Shown: positions 50,097 through 59,201 of the stretch, one piece after another | How positions within the stretch are numbered: the first letter of the stretch is position 1 | How the letters are laid out: every line of letters starts with the position of its first letter | Assembly (NCBI GenBank): GCA_965246945.1 | Contig: CBDFFW010000001.1 | Coordinates: 1,488,001 to 1,552,000, forward strand | Length of the DNA stretch: 64,000 nucleotides | Origin: CBDFFW01 sp965246945 | GTDB lineage: Bacteria; Pseudomonadota; Alphaproteobacteria; UBA11073 | Direction: 5' to 3' | The notes under the pieces: generated by a model | Databases searched by the model: none | The model's input: the letters and a program-made list of their open reading frames with translations, nothing else | Told to the model about the DNA's origin: nothing | Program-made: the position numbers and the translations under genes

Positions 50097-51731
50097 ATGA
50101 CCGCATATCGGGTGTTAGCGCGTAAATACCGGCCGGCCAGCCTAGCTGATCTGATTGGCCAGGAACATCTCGTGCGTACATTAAATAATGCGCTGGCCAC
50201 TGGCCGCTTACCGCAGGCTTGGATGCTAACTGGTATTCGCGGCGTGGGCAAAACCACCACAGCGCGCATTATCGCCAAGGCGCTCAACTGCGCAATTGGC
50301 GAAGCGACCCATATTTGCCTGGAATGCGAAAACTGTATCGCCATCCGCGATGGCCGCCATATCGATGTCATTGAAATGGATGCCGCCAGCAATACCGGCG
50401 TTGATAGTATCCGCGAAGTGATTGATGGCGCACGTTATGCGCCGACCGTCGCCAAATATAAAATCTATATTATCGATGAAGTACATATGCTCTCCAAAAG
50501 CGCGTTTAATGCGCTGCTGAAAACGCTGGAGGAGCCGCCTGCCCATACTAAATTTGTCTTCGCCACCACTGAAATCCGCAAAGTACCACTGACCATTTTA
50601 TCGCGCACCCAGCGCTTTGATTTACGCCGGTTAGAAACCGAGACGCTGGCCGAACATTTGCAAGATATCGCCAGCCGCGAAGGTTTTACGGTTGAACCGG
50701 AAGCGCTGACCCTGCTGGCCCGCGCGGGCGATGGCTCGGTCCGCGATGCTTTAAGCCTGCTCGATCAAGCGATTGCAGTTGCTTCGCAAAATGACGGCAC
50801 GCTGATTACGACTGCCGATGTGCAAGGCATGCTCGGCCTTGGCGATCAGCGGCAAATTTGGGAATTGCTGCATACCCTGCTCGCGGCCAAAACGGCAGAT
50901 GCCCTGGTTATCTATCAACAAATATTACAAGCCGGCGGTGAATCGGCGCAAATTTGCCTGGATCTTTTACAAGCATTATTAAGCCTAACTAAAAAACAAA
51001 TGCAGATTTCCGTGCCGCTGCATGGGTTGTCAGATGCTGAGTATACAAATTGGTTTACCGCAGTAACGCCAGCAGAAACGCACCGCTTATGGCAAATTCT
51101 TAGCAAAGGATATCAAGAATTGGCTCAAACCCCACAACCGGCGGCAGCTGGAGAAATGTTATTGCTGCGCTGTATTTATGCACATCAATTAACAGCTGGT
51201 TCTATCCAAGAAACGCCCAATAAATCTGTTAGTGAGCGTTCACAAACCAGTGATATTACGGCTCAGCCTATTCCACCGCTACCGCAAATGCCTGTGCCAC
51301 CAGCTAATAACCCAGCCCCTGTTAGTGCAGCACCTATATTTAAGGATTTTAACGCATTGGTGCAGTGGGTGGCCGATCAGCGTGAAGGGGTGTTATATTC
51401 CCATCTACATCACAATGTTCGCCCCATTAGTTTTACGCCGCCGAAAATTGTGCTGGCCTTGACCGAGGCAGCACCGGCCCAATTGCCGCGCCAGCTTACG
51501 CAATTATTGAAAACAAAATTGGATCAAAATTGGCAGGTTGATGTATCGGCAGAATCGGCGGCGCGCACCATCGCCGAGGAAGCAACCCATCTGGCTGAAA
51601 AACGTTTTGATCAGGCTGCGCAAGACCCGCTGGTGCTGGAAGCCCTGCGCGCTTTTCCGGGTGCCAAGATGGTTGCCGTCAGCGCGCCGCCCATGCATAA
51701 TACCGAACAGGAGATAAGCGATGAGCTTTAA
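50097..51731 (+). CDS. dnaX: DNA polymerase III subunit gamma/tau
   Basis: Clamp-loader ATPase. Walker A GIRGVGKTTTARI, a zinc site in ALNC and CLECENC, Walker B/DEVH in IYIIDEVHMLSKSAFNALLK, the SRTQRFDLRR arginine finger. A Pro-rich linker near residue 400 leads to the tau part (from NALVQWVADQREGVLY). No A-AAA-AAG slippery site was found in frame, so probably only tau is made. Length 544. It overlaps ybaB by 11 nt. Confidence 0.95.
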   Translation: MTAYRVLARKYRPASLADLIGQEHLVRTLNNALATGRLPQAWMLTGIRGVGKTTTARIIAKALNCAIGEATHICLECENCIAIRDGRHIDVIEMDAASNTGVDSIREVIDGARYAPTVAKYKIYIIDEVHMLSKSAFNALLKTLEEPPAHTKFVFATTEIRKVPLTILSRTQRFDLRRLETETLAEHLQDIASREGFTVEPEALTLLARAGDGSVRDALSLLDQAIAVASQNDGTLITTADVQGMLGLGDQRQIWELLHTLLAAKTADALVIYQQILQAGGESAQICLDLLQALLSLTKKQMQISVPLHGLSDAEYTNWFTAVTPAETHRLWQILSKGYQELAQTPQPAAAGEMLLLRCIYAHQLTAGSIQETPNKSVSERSQTSDITAQPIPPLPQMPVPPANNPAPVSAAPIFKDFNALVQWVADQREGVLYSHLHHNVRPISFTPPKIVLALTEAAPAQLPRQLTQLLKTKLDQNWQVDVSAESAARTIAEEATHLAEKRFDQAAQDPLVLEALRAFPGAKMVAVSAPPMHNTEQEISDEL

Positions 51732-52053
51732 CGTCAAAGATATGATGAAGCAGGCGCAAGCCATGCAGGAAAAAATGCAGCAATTGCAAGAGCAATTGGC
51801 CGAAGCGGAAGTATTCGGCCAAGCCGGTGGTGGGTTGGTGAAAGTGGTGATGACTGCGGGTGCAGTGTTGCGCAACATCACCATCAACCCATCGCTGTTG
51901 AAAGTTGAAGAAAAGGAGACTTTAGAAGATTTAATCGTCGCCGCTGTAAATGATGCGAAAAGCAAAGCCGACGAGAAAATCGCCGATGAAACCGGCAAAA
52001 TGATGGGTGGCTTCGAAATGCCCCCTGGCTTTCAATTACCTGGTACCAATTAA
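51721..52053 (+). CDS. YbaB/EbfC family nucleoid-associated protein
   Basis: Dimeric DNA-binding protein of 110 residues. Start MSFNVKDMMKQAQAMQEKMQ, the GGGLVKVVMTAGAVLRNITI strand region and a Lys-rich helical end are typical. recR, which normally follows ybaB in the dnaX-ybaB-recR unit, is absent; a terminator ends the transcript. Confidence 0.93.
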   Translation: MSFNVKDMMKQAQAMQEKMQQLQEQLAEAEVFGQAGGGLVKVVMTAGAVLRNITINPSLLKVEEKETLEDLIVAAVNDAKSKADEKIADETGKMMGGFEMPPGFQLPGTN

Positions 52054-52054
52054 T

Positions 52055-52081
52055 AAAAGCCCCTTATCAAAGGGGCTTTTA
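52055..52081 (+). terminator. Terminator after ybaB
   Basis: AAAAGCCCC, loop TTATCAA, then AGGGGCTTTT. It starts directly after the ybaB stop. Confidence 0.9.
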
Positions 52082-52167
52082 TTAATAATCAGAATTTCTT
52101 GCGCCGAGCACTAGCAAACCGTCGCTATTCGCTTGCGGCAATAACGTATTCATTATTTCAGCTTGGA

Positions 52168-52398
52168 TCATACATCTATCACTTGCTCATAGGCCAATAG
52201 CATTGGTTGGCAAATATACATTGTGTGCTCCCTTTTAGCCTTAACGATACTACCTGGCAAAAATTCCCAACTTTCATTTTCTGGATCATATTTCTCAGTT
52301 GGCAACAATTCATACAAATTATTGCTTAAAGAAATAAATTGAGTTGGCCGAATAGTGGGCGTGCCTTCTTACAACTCCATATATATTTCTGTTGGATT
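52168..52398 (-). pseudogene. Third tandem copy of a small protein family, with TAA stop
   Basis: Minus-strand reading gives PTEIYMEL, an in-frame TAA, then EGTPTIRPTQFISLSNNLYE, LLPTEKYDPENESW and LPGSIVKAK, clearly the same family as 52632-52889. The end is different and longer (MYICQPMLLAYEQVIDV). There is no good start and the internal stop follows only eight residues, so it is a decaying copy. Confidence 0.7.
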
Positions 52399-52402
52399 AC
52401 TA

Positions 52403-52639
52403 CTATGGGGTTGAGGCAACGGCGAGCAATACGTCTTGCCCTTTGGTAATTTGGGCGGGAATAACTTTGACAATACTGCCCGGCACAAACTCCCAAATCT
52501 CATCTTCTGGATTGTAATCGGGAGTTGGCAACAATTTATATAAATTATTTTCTAAAGGTATAGCTTGGGTCGGTCAGCCAATTGGCACGCATTCTTCAAG
52601 TAAATTCACATACACTTTGATGGTATTTTGGCTATGCAC
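52403..52639 (-). pseudogene. Second tandem copy of a small protein family, with TGA stop
   Basis: From GTG 52639, which overlaps the stop of the first copy, it reads QNTIKVYVNLLEECVPIG, an in-frame TGA, then PTQAIPLENNLYKLLPTPDY, NPEDEIWEFVPGSIVK. The TGA takes the place of an arginine in the first copy, as from one C to T change in CGA. The rest is well preserved, so the stop is fairly recent. Confidence 0.75.
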
Positions 52640-52889
52640 TATCTGAACTAACTGCAAGCGTAAGGGGATTTTTTTCAAAATCTTTATGGGGAACAGCTTT
52701 CACAATACTGCCCGGCAAGCATTCCCAAATTTCATCTTCCGGATCATAGTCAGATGTTGGTAGAAGCTGATATAGATCATTGCCAAGCGATAAAGCTTGA
52801 GTTGGGCGAAGTGTTGAAATGCCTTCTTCCAATAGATGAACATATATTTCAATTGTATTGTTTACAGTCATTTCAACATCCTTAATCAT
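52632..52889 (-). CDS. Small protein of a tandem family, intact copy, 85 aa
   Basis: An 85-residue protein: EIYVHLLEEGISTLRPTQAL, SLGNDLYQLLPTSDYDPEDE, IWECLPGSIVKAV. I know this layout (a short beta-strand start, RPTQA, then YKLLPTPDYDPEDEIWEFPPGS) as a widespread uncharacterised bacterial family, from memory only. No signal or membrane segment. Two more copies follow on the same strand, both broken. A divergent orientation to dnaX-ybaB and closeness to phage genes point to an accessory region. Confidence 0.65.
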   Translation of the reverse strand: MIKDVEMTVNNTIEIYVHLLEEGISTLRPTQALSLGNDLYQLLPTSDYDPEDEIWECLPGSIVKAVPHKDFEKNPLTLAVSSDSA

Positions 52890-52949
52890 ATTTAAAGTTT
52901 ATGTCGCTAATGGCTGGCTTAAATTTATTTTCATGGTGGTTTAGTGATT

Positions 52950-54974
52950 TTAAAGTTTGCTGACAATCAGCCAGGCCGAACCGTTGGAAATAATGGTCAG
53001 TGTTTTGTATTGGCCCGTTAAATTATAGGTGCCGCCATCGGGGCCGCCACCGCCAGATTGGGTGACGCTAACAGCATTGCCGGAAACATCGCTTTTTTTG
53101 ATGGTGATCGTGCGACCCACCGCATTTTGTGCATTCGGCGGCGGCAAGCGGAATTCCATTGCGCCCGTATAGGCACTAACATAATAAAACGCGCGGGTAA
53201 GATCGGGTTGGTATAGCGTTACACCCGAAACATACATGGTGTTGAGCGGAAATAAGTTGGCCGCAGTAATCCACCAATTCCCGCCATTGCTGACCACGGT
53301 GACATAATCATACTGGCTAGCCAATTGCACAGTGCGGTTATCCGGCCCATTGCCGCCGCTTTCAGTAATCACGATTTGATTGGCCGAGGTATCGGTTTTT
53401 TTAATGGTGATTTGCATGCCGTTCGCATCATGCGAATTGGGCAATATGGCGCTGACCTCGCCGCCAAAGGCGCTGACCAGATAACAAGAACTGGTTTGAT
53501 CGATTGTGAGCGTGGAAGCACCAGCGACTGAATAATAAGTGGTATCGTAGCGTAATTGCTGAACGGTTAAATCGGTGACCCGCGTTTTCTTCAATGTATT
53601 CTTGAATGGATAACCAGAATTGTAAGTGGTGTACTCCCCACCCGATTGATCGTAAATCGCAGCGCCGGCTGAAGCCGAAAGCATATTGATAATGCAGGTT
53701 TCCTTTGAACCCAATTCAAGATGGAAATTCGGCATGCTGGTGCGGGATTCCGCATAGGGGTTAATAAATAAATTCTTTTCGGTATTCGGGCCAACGCGGA
53801 AACAGCTTTGCGCAGAATTCGACAGATTAGCCTCGCAATCAATAAAGGAATTGTTATAGCGGCCATATTGAATGTAAAAACCCGAGCCGGTCATTGGCGC
53901 GGAAAGTGAATACACGCGCACACCGTGGAATTTATTGGCGTTGGGCGTATCCCCTGCCCCCGTTTGCGTCAGCCACACGCCATGGATTTTTGGGCGGGCG
54001 ATTAGCGTGCGGTAAATATGGTTCCAATAGCATGGTTTACTGCCGGTATTATAGCCATCCAGCACCAGCCCATATTGCGCATCCCAAATGGTGAGATCGC
54101 AAATGCTGTTTTCGACACAGGGGGTATCGCGGCCGAATAATCGAATGCCGGCCAAGCCATTTTCCAGCCGCAAATTATGCACCTGCGCATATTGCGCGGG
54201 CATTTGAATGATATCGAACAGATTGGTACTGGCGCGAATTACACTGGTATTACCCTGGCCGTATAAACCTTGTTTTTCACCCACTGTTAGTGAGTTTGAT
54301 ATTAAATAAGTACCGCTGGGTACGAATACTTTTTTATGCGCGGTTAGCGCCTTTTGAATGGCTAATGTATCATCAGTAATACCATCACCCACCGCGCCAA
54401 AATCTTTAATTGAAACCATTTCGGTCAGGCGGTCCTGAATCGTGCGGCTAATGGCACCGGTACCAGTTACACTATAAGGTGTGGCGCCAATAGCTGGCGT
54501 GGTAGCATACGGGATTGGTTCGCCCGCGCTATTAAAGCCCAGTATTTTATTGGCGCGGCTGGCCCGATCTGGCAGCTCAACACGTGGCGCGGTTTCATTA
54601 TCGGGGTAACGCAGCATGGGCGCTTGATCGGCAGCTACTTGCTGAACCGAGGCGATGTGATAATCCAATTCAGTATTCAGCGTACGGGCCGCAAAGCTGC
54701 TGCCCTCGATAAAATCGGATACACGCTGGATATCTAAACGACGGGCCAACGTTAAAATAATACCGCTCCCAGGCGGCGTAACAAAAGTTACCGCGCCGCC
54801 TGCGCTTCCCCCCGCACCAGTAATGGCATAACCGGCATATTGCGGCGCACCATCAAACAGCACTTGCAAATCATCATTGGTAAAAATGGGGAATGGGTAC
54901 AGATAAATAGTCTGCACGCCATTACAGGTATACTGCGCACGCGGCACAACCGGCGGGATTTGGATATGGGGCAT
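52950..54974 (-). CDS. Phage tail spike with pectate-lyase-like beta-helix
   Basis: A 674-residue tail-fibre-type protein. The N-terminal part (about 10-130: YTCNGVQTIYLYPFPIFTND, RTLNTELDYHIASVQQVAAD) resembles the virion-attachment domain of T7-like fibres. The middle opens with VSIKDFGAVGDGITDDTLAI, the start of the pectate-lyase-3 beta-helix, and is likely to bind or cleave surface sugars. The end has two similar units of about 95 residues (each with ITIKKTD/SDVSGN, SGGxGPD, then VSNGGNWW or ISNGSAWL). It lies with two small phage genes and no other phage structural gene is seen. Confidence 0.8.
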   Translation of the reverse strand: MPHIQIPPVVPRAQYTCNGVQTIYLYPFPIFTNDDLQVLFDGAPQYAGYAITGAGGSAGGAVTFVTPPGSGIILTLARRLDIQRVSDFIEGSSFAARTLNTELDYHIASVQQVAADQAPMLRYPDNETAPRVELPDRASRANKILGFNSAGEPIPYATTPAIGATPYSVTGTGAISRTIQDRLTEMVSIKDFGAVGDGITDDTLAIQKALTAHKKVFVPSGTYLISNSLTVGEKQGLYGQGNTSVIRASTNLFDIIQMPAQYAQVHNLRLENGLAGIRLFGRDTPCVENSICDLTIWDAQYGLVLDGYNTGSKPCYWNHIYRTLIARPKIHGVWLTQTGAGDTPNANKFHGVRVYSLSAPMTGSGFYIQYGRYNNSFIDCEANLSNSAQSCFRVGPNTEKNLFINPYAESRTSMPNFHLELGSKETCIINMLSASAGAAIYDQSGGEYTTYNSGYPFKNTLKKTRVTDLTVQQLRYDTTYYSVAGASTLTIDQTSSCYLVSAFGGEVSAILPNSHDANGMQITIKKTDTSANQIVITESGGNGPDNRTVQLASQYDYVTVVSNGGNWWITAANLFPLNTMYVSGVTLYQPDLTRAFYYVSAYTGAMEFRLPPPNAQNAVGRTITIKKSDVSGNAVSVTQSGGGGPDGGTYNLTGQYKTLTIISNGSAWLIVSKL

Positions 54975-54979
54975 GAGAA

Positions 54980-55306
54980 TTAATTTTCTTCAGCAAATGA
55001 TTGAAATTGCCGCGCACGCGCGCGGTATGCCTCGTTATCAAGCTTGGCTTCAATGCGGTTGAGATGGGCGACCAAACGCCCTTCTACTTCGCGCAAGGAT
55101 TGGTTGGAGGCATAATGCTTGGCGACCTCTAATTTATAATTCGCTAAGCTTTCACTATGCTGGGCGCGATATTTGCTTTGCAGTTCGCTTAAATGTTCCA
55201 ACTTGCTATCAAATTGTTTGCGGTGTTGCCATAGCTGTAAAAAAAGTGCGGAGATAACCGGCACCTCAATCACGCTGATCCACCAAGTAAGGGAAAGTGT
55301 GTCCAT
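54980..55306 (-). CDS. Small membrane protein with coiled coil, phage-like
   Basis: 108 residues: an N-terminal membrane segment (WWISVIEVPVISALFLQLW) then a long charged helix (about 30-105) with heptad-like spacing. This is similar in layout to small phage proteins near tail genes, but holin or spanin roles cannot be assigned. It lies 5 nt upstream of the tail-spike gene on the same strand. Confidence 0.55.
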   Translation of the reverse strand: MDTLSLTWWISVIEVPVISALFLQLWQHRKQFDSKLEHLSELQSKYRAQHSESLANYKLEVAKHYASNQSLREVEGRLVAHLNRIEAKLDNEAYRARARQFQSFAEEN

Positions 55307-55365
55307 CAGTCAAAATCTAAAAAGTAACCAGTGAATATTGATTTTAAAAAAAGTAATTCGGCGAA

Positions 55366-55854
55366 TTAATCATACCAATATTTTAACTGCTGGCGCTGCT
55401 GTAGCTGTGTTTGGGTTAATAAATTCCGCTGTTGCAAACTGCCTAGCTGGTTATTGATGGATGTTAAATTGCTTTGTAAATCTTGATCGTCTTGGTTATC
55501 GGCCGTGGCCACATCGTCGGCGCGGGCTTGTTGCAGAACTGCCGCGCTGCCGCTATCGGGATCAATCCCTTGGCTGCTATATTGTGCGCGAATTTTGCTG
55601 ACTGCTGCGCGTAATTGATTTTGCCGGTCAGCCTCAATTCGCGCATTTTCGGTTACCAATTTATCACGCTGATCATTGGCTTTTATGGTGGCATCGGCCA
55701 AAGCTTGCTGTTGCTGAGCGGCCAATTGGCCTTGTGCCTGCCGGTTAGAACGGTTTTGTTCAACAGCGCGCACGGCTTGCGTGGTTAAATTGGTTAGTAT
55801 GGCTGGCGTGCTGTTGCTCAGCACATTGCTGACCAAGGAAGAAACAGATCCCAT
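55366..55854 (-). CDS. Phage internal virion (ejection)-like protein
   Basis: 162 residues, Gln- and Ala-rich, mostly helical. The region IRAQYSSQGIDPDSGSAAVL is the phrase I associate with internal or ejection proteins of podovirus-like prophages (similar to T7 gp14). The last part (LTQTQLQQRQQLKYWYD) is Gln-rich. It is the first gene of a three-gene set with the coiled-coil protein and tail spike. No capsid, portal or terminase gene is visible. Confidence 0.5.
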   Translation of the reverse strand: MGSVSSLVSNVLSNSTPAILTNLTTQAVRAVEQNRSNRQAQGQLAAQQQQALADATIKANDQRDKLVTENARIEADRQNQLRAAVSKIRAQYSSQGIDPDSGSAAVLQQARADDVATADNQDDQDLQSNLTSINNQLGSLQQRNLLTQTQLQQRQQLKYWYD

Positions 55855-56102
55855 GGATACCCATCAATTGTGGAGGTTTAAAGCGGCGATTGAATACACA
55901 TTTTAACATGCGGGCGTATTAATTCGCTGATGGCTTATATATAAGAATATTTTCCTTTATTGTCAAGGATTGATTTTAAGCGACCAGCATTTTCGGCAAG
56001 ATTGGCGGCATTATATTATTACATAAGGCCTGCAACTGTTCGATTGTGATGGTTAAATAGCTATAATTGCTGCCACGAATAATAGTTTTTAAAAGATATC
56101 AA

Positions 56103-57079
56103 TTAAGGCGCTAATTGGTTGCTAATTCTTCTGGCCGTCAATATGCCGTCACTGTTGGCTGCAACTACATATTGTTCACTCGGCACGCGCGTTACATCAC
56201 CACCCCCATAAATACCAGCAATTGTTGTCTGCCCCTGTGAATCAACCATTAGCCGACCATCTAAATGCAACTTGGGTGCAGGTTCAATAGGTGGTAAAAG
56301 CGGTATTACCCCAATACGAATAAAACCCGCATCGACATTTATTTTACCAGCTGAAGCTAAATTAAACCCAAATCCTTGGGATGTTTTTTCTATGCCAACT
56401 ACTTTATCTGGCTTTACCACTTTAATATTAGCATGTCCAAAAACCGGCTCGGCAAAATGGGTACGCGCCCGCATCACCGAGTTGCGGACAACCATTATAA
56501 CCTCTGCGCCATCATTGGCCAGGTGCATGGCCGCCGAACAAGCTTCATCGCCGCCGCCAACGACTATAGCTTTGGTGCCATGCCGATCTTGTGCATCATG
56601 CGGCCGGCCTAATGGTAAAAATTCTTCACCTGGCACATTTAATTTGCGAGGGGTGATGCCCGTGCCAATGAAAACTGTTTTTGCTTGCAAAATTTTTCCA
56701 TTATTCAAATGCACGGCAATACCATTTGCGCATTTAATTAGGTTTGTTACCTTGGCATTTTTACAAATGGTAATTGGCAAACGCTTAATTTGATCGGCCA
56801 ACTTACGCGCTAATTCTTTACCAGTAATGGATGGAAAACCCGGCATATCCAGTATGGGAATTTCGACATTGGCAACCAGCTGACCACCTAAATTTTTTCT
56901 TTATCAATAAGTAATACTTTTAATTTACTTTGTGCACCTATTAAAGCTGCACCTAACCCCGCAGGCCCACCGCCAACCACTATCATATCCCAAATTTCTG
57001 CTTGATCAACTTGGGCAGCATCCACAATCAAGCTTAAAACTGAACTAGACTGACGATGTGCAACGCGAGAAGATGCCAT
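56103..57079 (-). pseudogene. Thioredoxin-reductase-like FAD oxidoreductase, frameshifted
   Basis: The first frame gives an N-terminal extension, then the FAD site VVGGGPAGLGAALIGAQSKL and LLIDKEK before a stop. Adding one A to the run at 56893-56898 (T on the plus strand) gives NLGGQLVANVEIP and continues to the second frame: GTGITPRKLNVPGEEFLPLG, the NADPH site IVVGGGDEACSAAMHLANDG and the end GIYGGGDVTR. The redox pair CxxC of thioredoxin reductase is missing, so the best match is the ferredoxin-NADP reductase-like group. The extension (about 30 residues) precedes the FAD domain. Confidence 0.75.
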
Positions 57080-57197
57080 GAAATTACCTTCTAATATAAT
57101 TACTGCAAATTCAAAGCTGTTGACGCTTAAGTCAACAATTTAAATTAAGCTTATCGATATAATCCGTGGCCTTTCTTTAAATCCGATAAGATAGTTT

Positions 57198-57226
57198 TTG
57201 ACAAACTCCGCAGTGACCGCATATCA
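57198..57226 (+). promoter_or_regulatory. Possible promoter upstream of tRNA-fMet
   Basis: TTGACA, 17 nt, ATATCA; the -35 is perfect and the -10 poor. It lies about 60 nt before the tRNA, far but possible. Confidence 0.3.
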
Positions 57227-57288
57227 ATGCATATCAGCTAATTATTGCTTAAATTGCTGAACGATTGAGTATCATTCGTTTTTCCTAT

Positions 57289-57365
<77 letters not shown>

Positions 57366-57506
57366 TTTTTTCTAATAAAAACAACAATTTAATATTATCT
57401 CAATACCTTTACAGCCCTTAAAAGTGCTAACACACCGCTAACACAAATTGCCTTATTGACTGAATTATAGTATTATAAGCCATCAATTTGGGATTGGCGG
57501 TGTGAA

Positions 57507-58757
57507 ATGACAGTTCATCACCTAATGGATGGCAAATTACAGGTGTACCGACGGGGCGATATTTGGCACTGCGCCGCCTCTCTCAATCACAGACAATATC
57601 GTAAGAGCACGAAGGAAGACAGCCTGGCACGTGCAAAAGAAATTGCTGAAGACTGGTATTTAGAATTACGCGGCAAATCACGCGCTGGCCTTTTAAAAAG
57701 CAATGAAAAAACTTTTCAACAGGCCGCCGATCAATTTTTGAAAGAATACGGCATCATTACCGAAGGCCAACGCAGCCCGCGTTGGATTGAAGGCTATGGC
57801 CACCGCCTGCGGCTACACCTTCTACCCTTCCTTGGCAGCCTAGGCGTTTCAGAAATTACGCCAGGGAAAGTGCAGGAATACCGGATGCATCGGATTGCAA
57901 CTTCCAGCACGGGCAAAGCACCCGCCCGCAGCACAATCCATGATGAAATTGTAACGATCCGGCAAGTACTCAAAACTGCAATCCGGCATGGCTGGCTAAC
58001 GCATTTGCCTGACCTATCGCCGCCCTACAAAACGCAAGGCAAAGTTGTTCACCGCCCCTGGTTCAGCCCAGACGAATATAAGCAACTTTACATCGCCACA
58101 CGCGAACACGCCAAATCTGCCCATAAACGTTTTAGCTGGGAAGCCGAGCAGGTTCATGATTTTGTGTTATTCATGGCCAATACTGGTCTGCGGCCGGATG
58201 AAGCAAAAAATCTTCAACATCGCGATGTGGCGATTGTGCAGGATGAAGGGAGCCGCGAGAAAATTTTAGAGATTGAAGTGCGCGGCAAACGCGGTATTGG
58301 CTATTGCAAAAGTACGCCAAGCGCGGTGCGACCTTATGAGCGATTGCTTAACCGGCCTAAGCCATTATCCGCTGAAAACAAAAAGAAGGCTGACACAGAA
58401 CCGGCACAACTTATCTTACCAAAAGCAACTGATCCTGTTTTTCCCAGCAATCACATCAAATTATTTAATGGTGTACTTAAACGCGCAGAACTTAAATTTG
58501 ACCGCGATAAAAACCCGCGCACCGCTTACAGCCTGCGCCATACTTATATATGTATGCGCTTGATGGAAGGCGCAGATATTTATCAAATTGCCAAAAACTG
58601 CCGCACCAGTGTTGAGATGATTGAAAAGTTTTATGCCGCACACATTAAAACAAGATTAGATGCTACTGCTATCAACGTGATGCGTCCGAAATCAAAACCG
58701 CTTAAAAAATCAGATATGAGACGCAGTGTTCAATCCGATGATGACGATCAATATTAA
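57507..58757 (+). CDS. Tyrosine-type site-specific integrase
   Basis: Phage/island integrase of 416 residues. An N-terminal DNA-binding part (about 1-65) and a core-binding domain (about 70-170) precede the catalytic domain with R229 (NTGLRPDEA), R344-H345 (YSLRHTYI) and the nucleophile Y376 (EKFYAAH). The H of the usual HxxR is Y and the second His/Trp position is replaced, as in a known subfamily. It begins 142 nt after the tRNA-fMet 3' end, the typical place for an integrase of an element inserted in that tRNA gene. Confidence 0.93.
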   Translation: MTVHHLMDGKLQVYRRGDIWHCAASLNHRQYRKSTKEDSLARAKEIAEDWYLELRGKSRAGLLKSNEKTFQQAADQFLKEYGIITEGQRSPRWIEGYGHRLRLHLLPFLGSLGVSEITPGKVQEYRMHRIATSSTGKAPARSTIHDEIVTIRQVLKTAIRHGWLTHLPDLSPPYKTQGKVVHRPWFSPDEYKQLYIATREHAKSAHKRFSWEAEQVHDFVLFMANTGLRPDEAKNLQHRDVAIVQDEGSREKILEIEVRGKRGIGYCKSTPSAVRPYERLLNRPKPLSAENKKKADTEPAQLILPKATDPVFPSNHIKLFNGVLKRAELKFDRDKNPRTAYSLRHTYICMRLMEGADIYQIAKNCRTSVEMIEKFYAAHIKTRLDATAINVMRPKSKPLKKSDMRRSVQSDDDDQY

Positions 58758-58770
58758 ACCTTTTATTTTT

Positions 58771-58795
58771 AAAAGGGGGCAGCTGTCCCCTTCTT
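58771..58795 (+). terminator. Terminator-like hairpin after integrase
   Basis: AAAAGGGG, loop GCAGCTGT, CCCCTTCTT. It starts 14 nt after the integrase stop. Confidence 0.6.
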
Positions 58796-59201
58796 ATTCA
58801 GAGCTGTTCAGCAGCTCTGTCTACGCGCTGCTCGGCAAGATGCGTTTAAGGGGCTTGGTCCCAATTCGATTTATCTATTCTCTTGCTAAGATAACATATA
58901 ACGCCACGGAATAATACAGCTAATGGATATTTGAAGTGAAGCTATAAAAAATACACCAAGCTCTTTAGAGATTATTGGCAAACATTGCTGAAACTCTTAC
59001 TAATTTCGACATTCGATGGAACACTACACTAACTAGTTTAGCACTATTCACCGCTAAGGGCTATCCTAGCGAAAAGTCTATTGATATACTACGCTTTGGC
59101 AAATGCTTATATCGACATTAAAAGAAATTTCGTCTTTGCTATTACAGGTTTTGACACTAATCTAATTTAACAGTATATTCTCAGTAAATCCATATCCATA
59201 A
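58796..59201. other. Gap with a possible 48-aa remnant
   Basis: About 400 nt without a clear gene. On the plus strand a stretch from TTG 58975 to TAA 59121 codes for LANIAETLTNFDIRWNTTLT and a little more; it looks protein-like but has no good start and is probably a fragment. The rest shows nothing. Confidence 0.25.

Noticed and set aside
50980..51010. A run of six A in dnaX as a programmed -1 frameshift site for gamma
   Set aside because: The codon phase is AAA AAA CAA, not A AAA AAG, and no stop or strong hairpin is placed correctly.
52403..52639. In-frame TGA in the second copy might be read as Trp or selenocysteine
   Set aside because: All other genes use TGA as a normal stop, no SECIS-like hairpin follows, and the first copy has Arg there; a C to T change explains it.
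55855..56102. A short minus-strand stretch ending MPPILPKMLVA
   Set aside because: Only about 36 codons, no start codon, and no match; perhaps a fragment, but too little to call.
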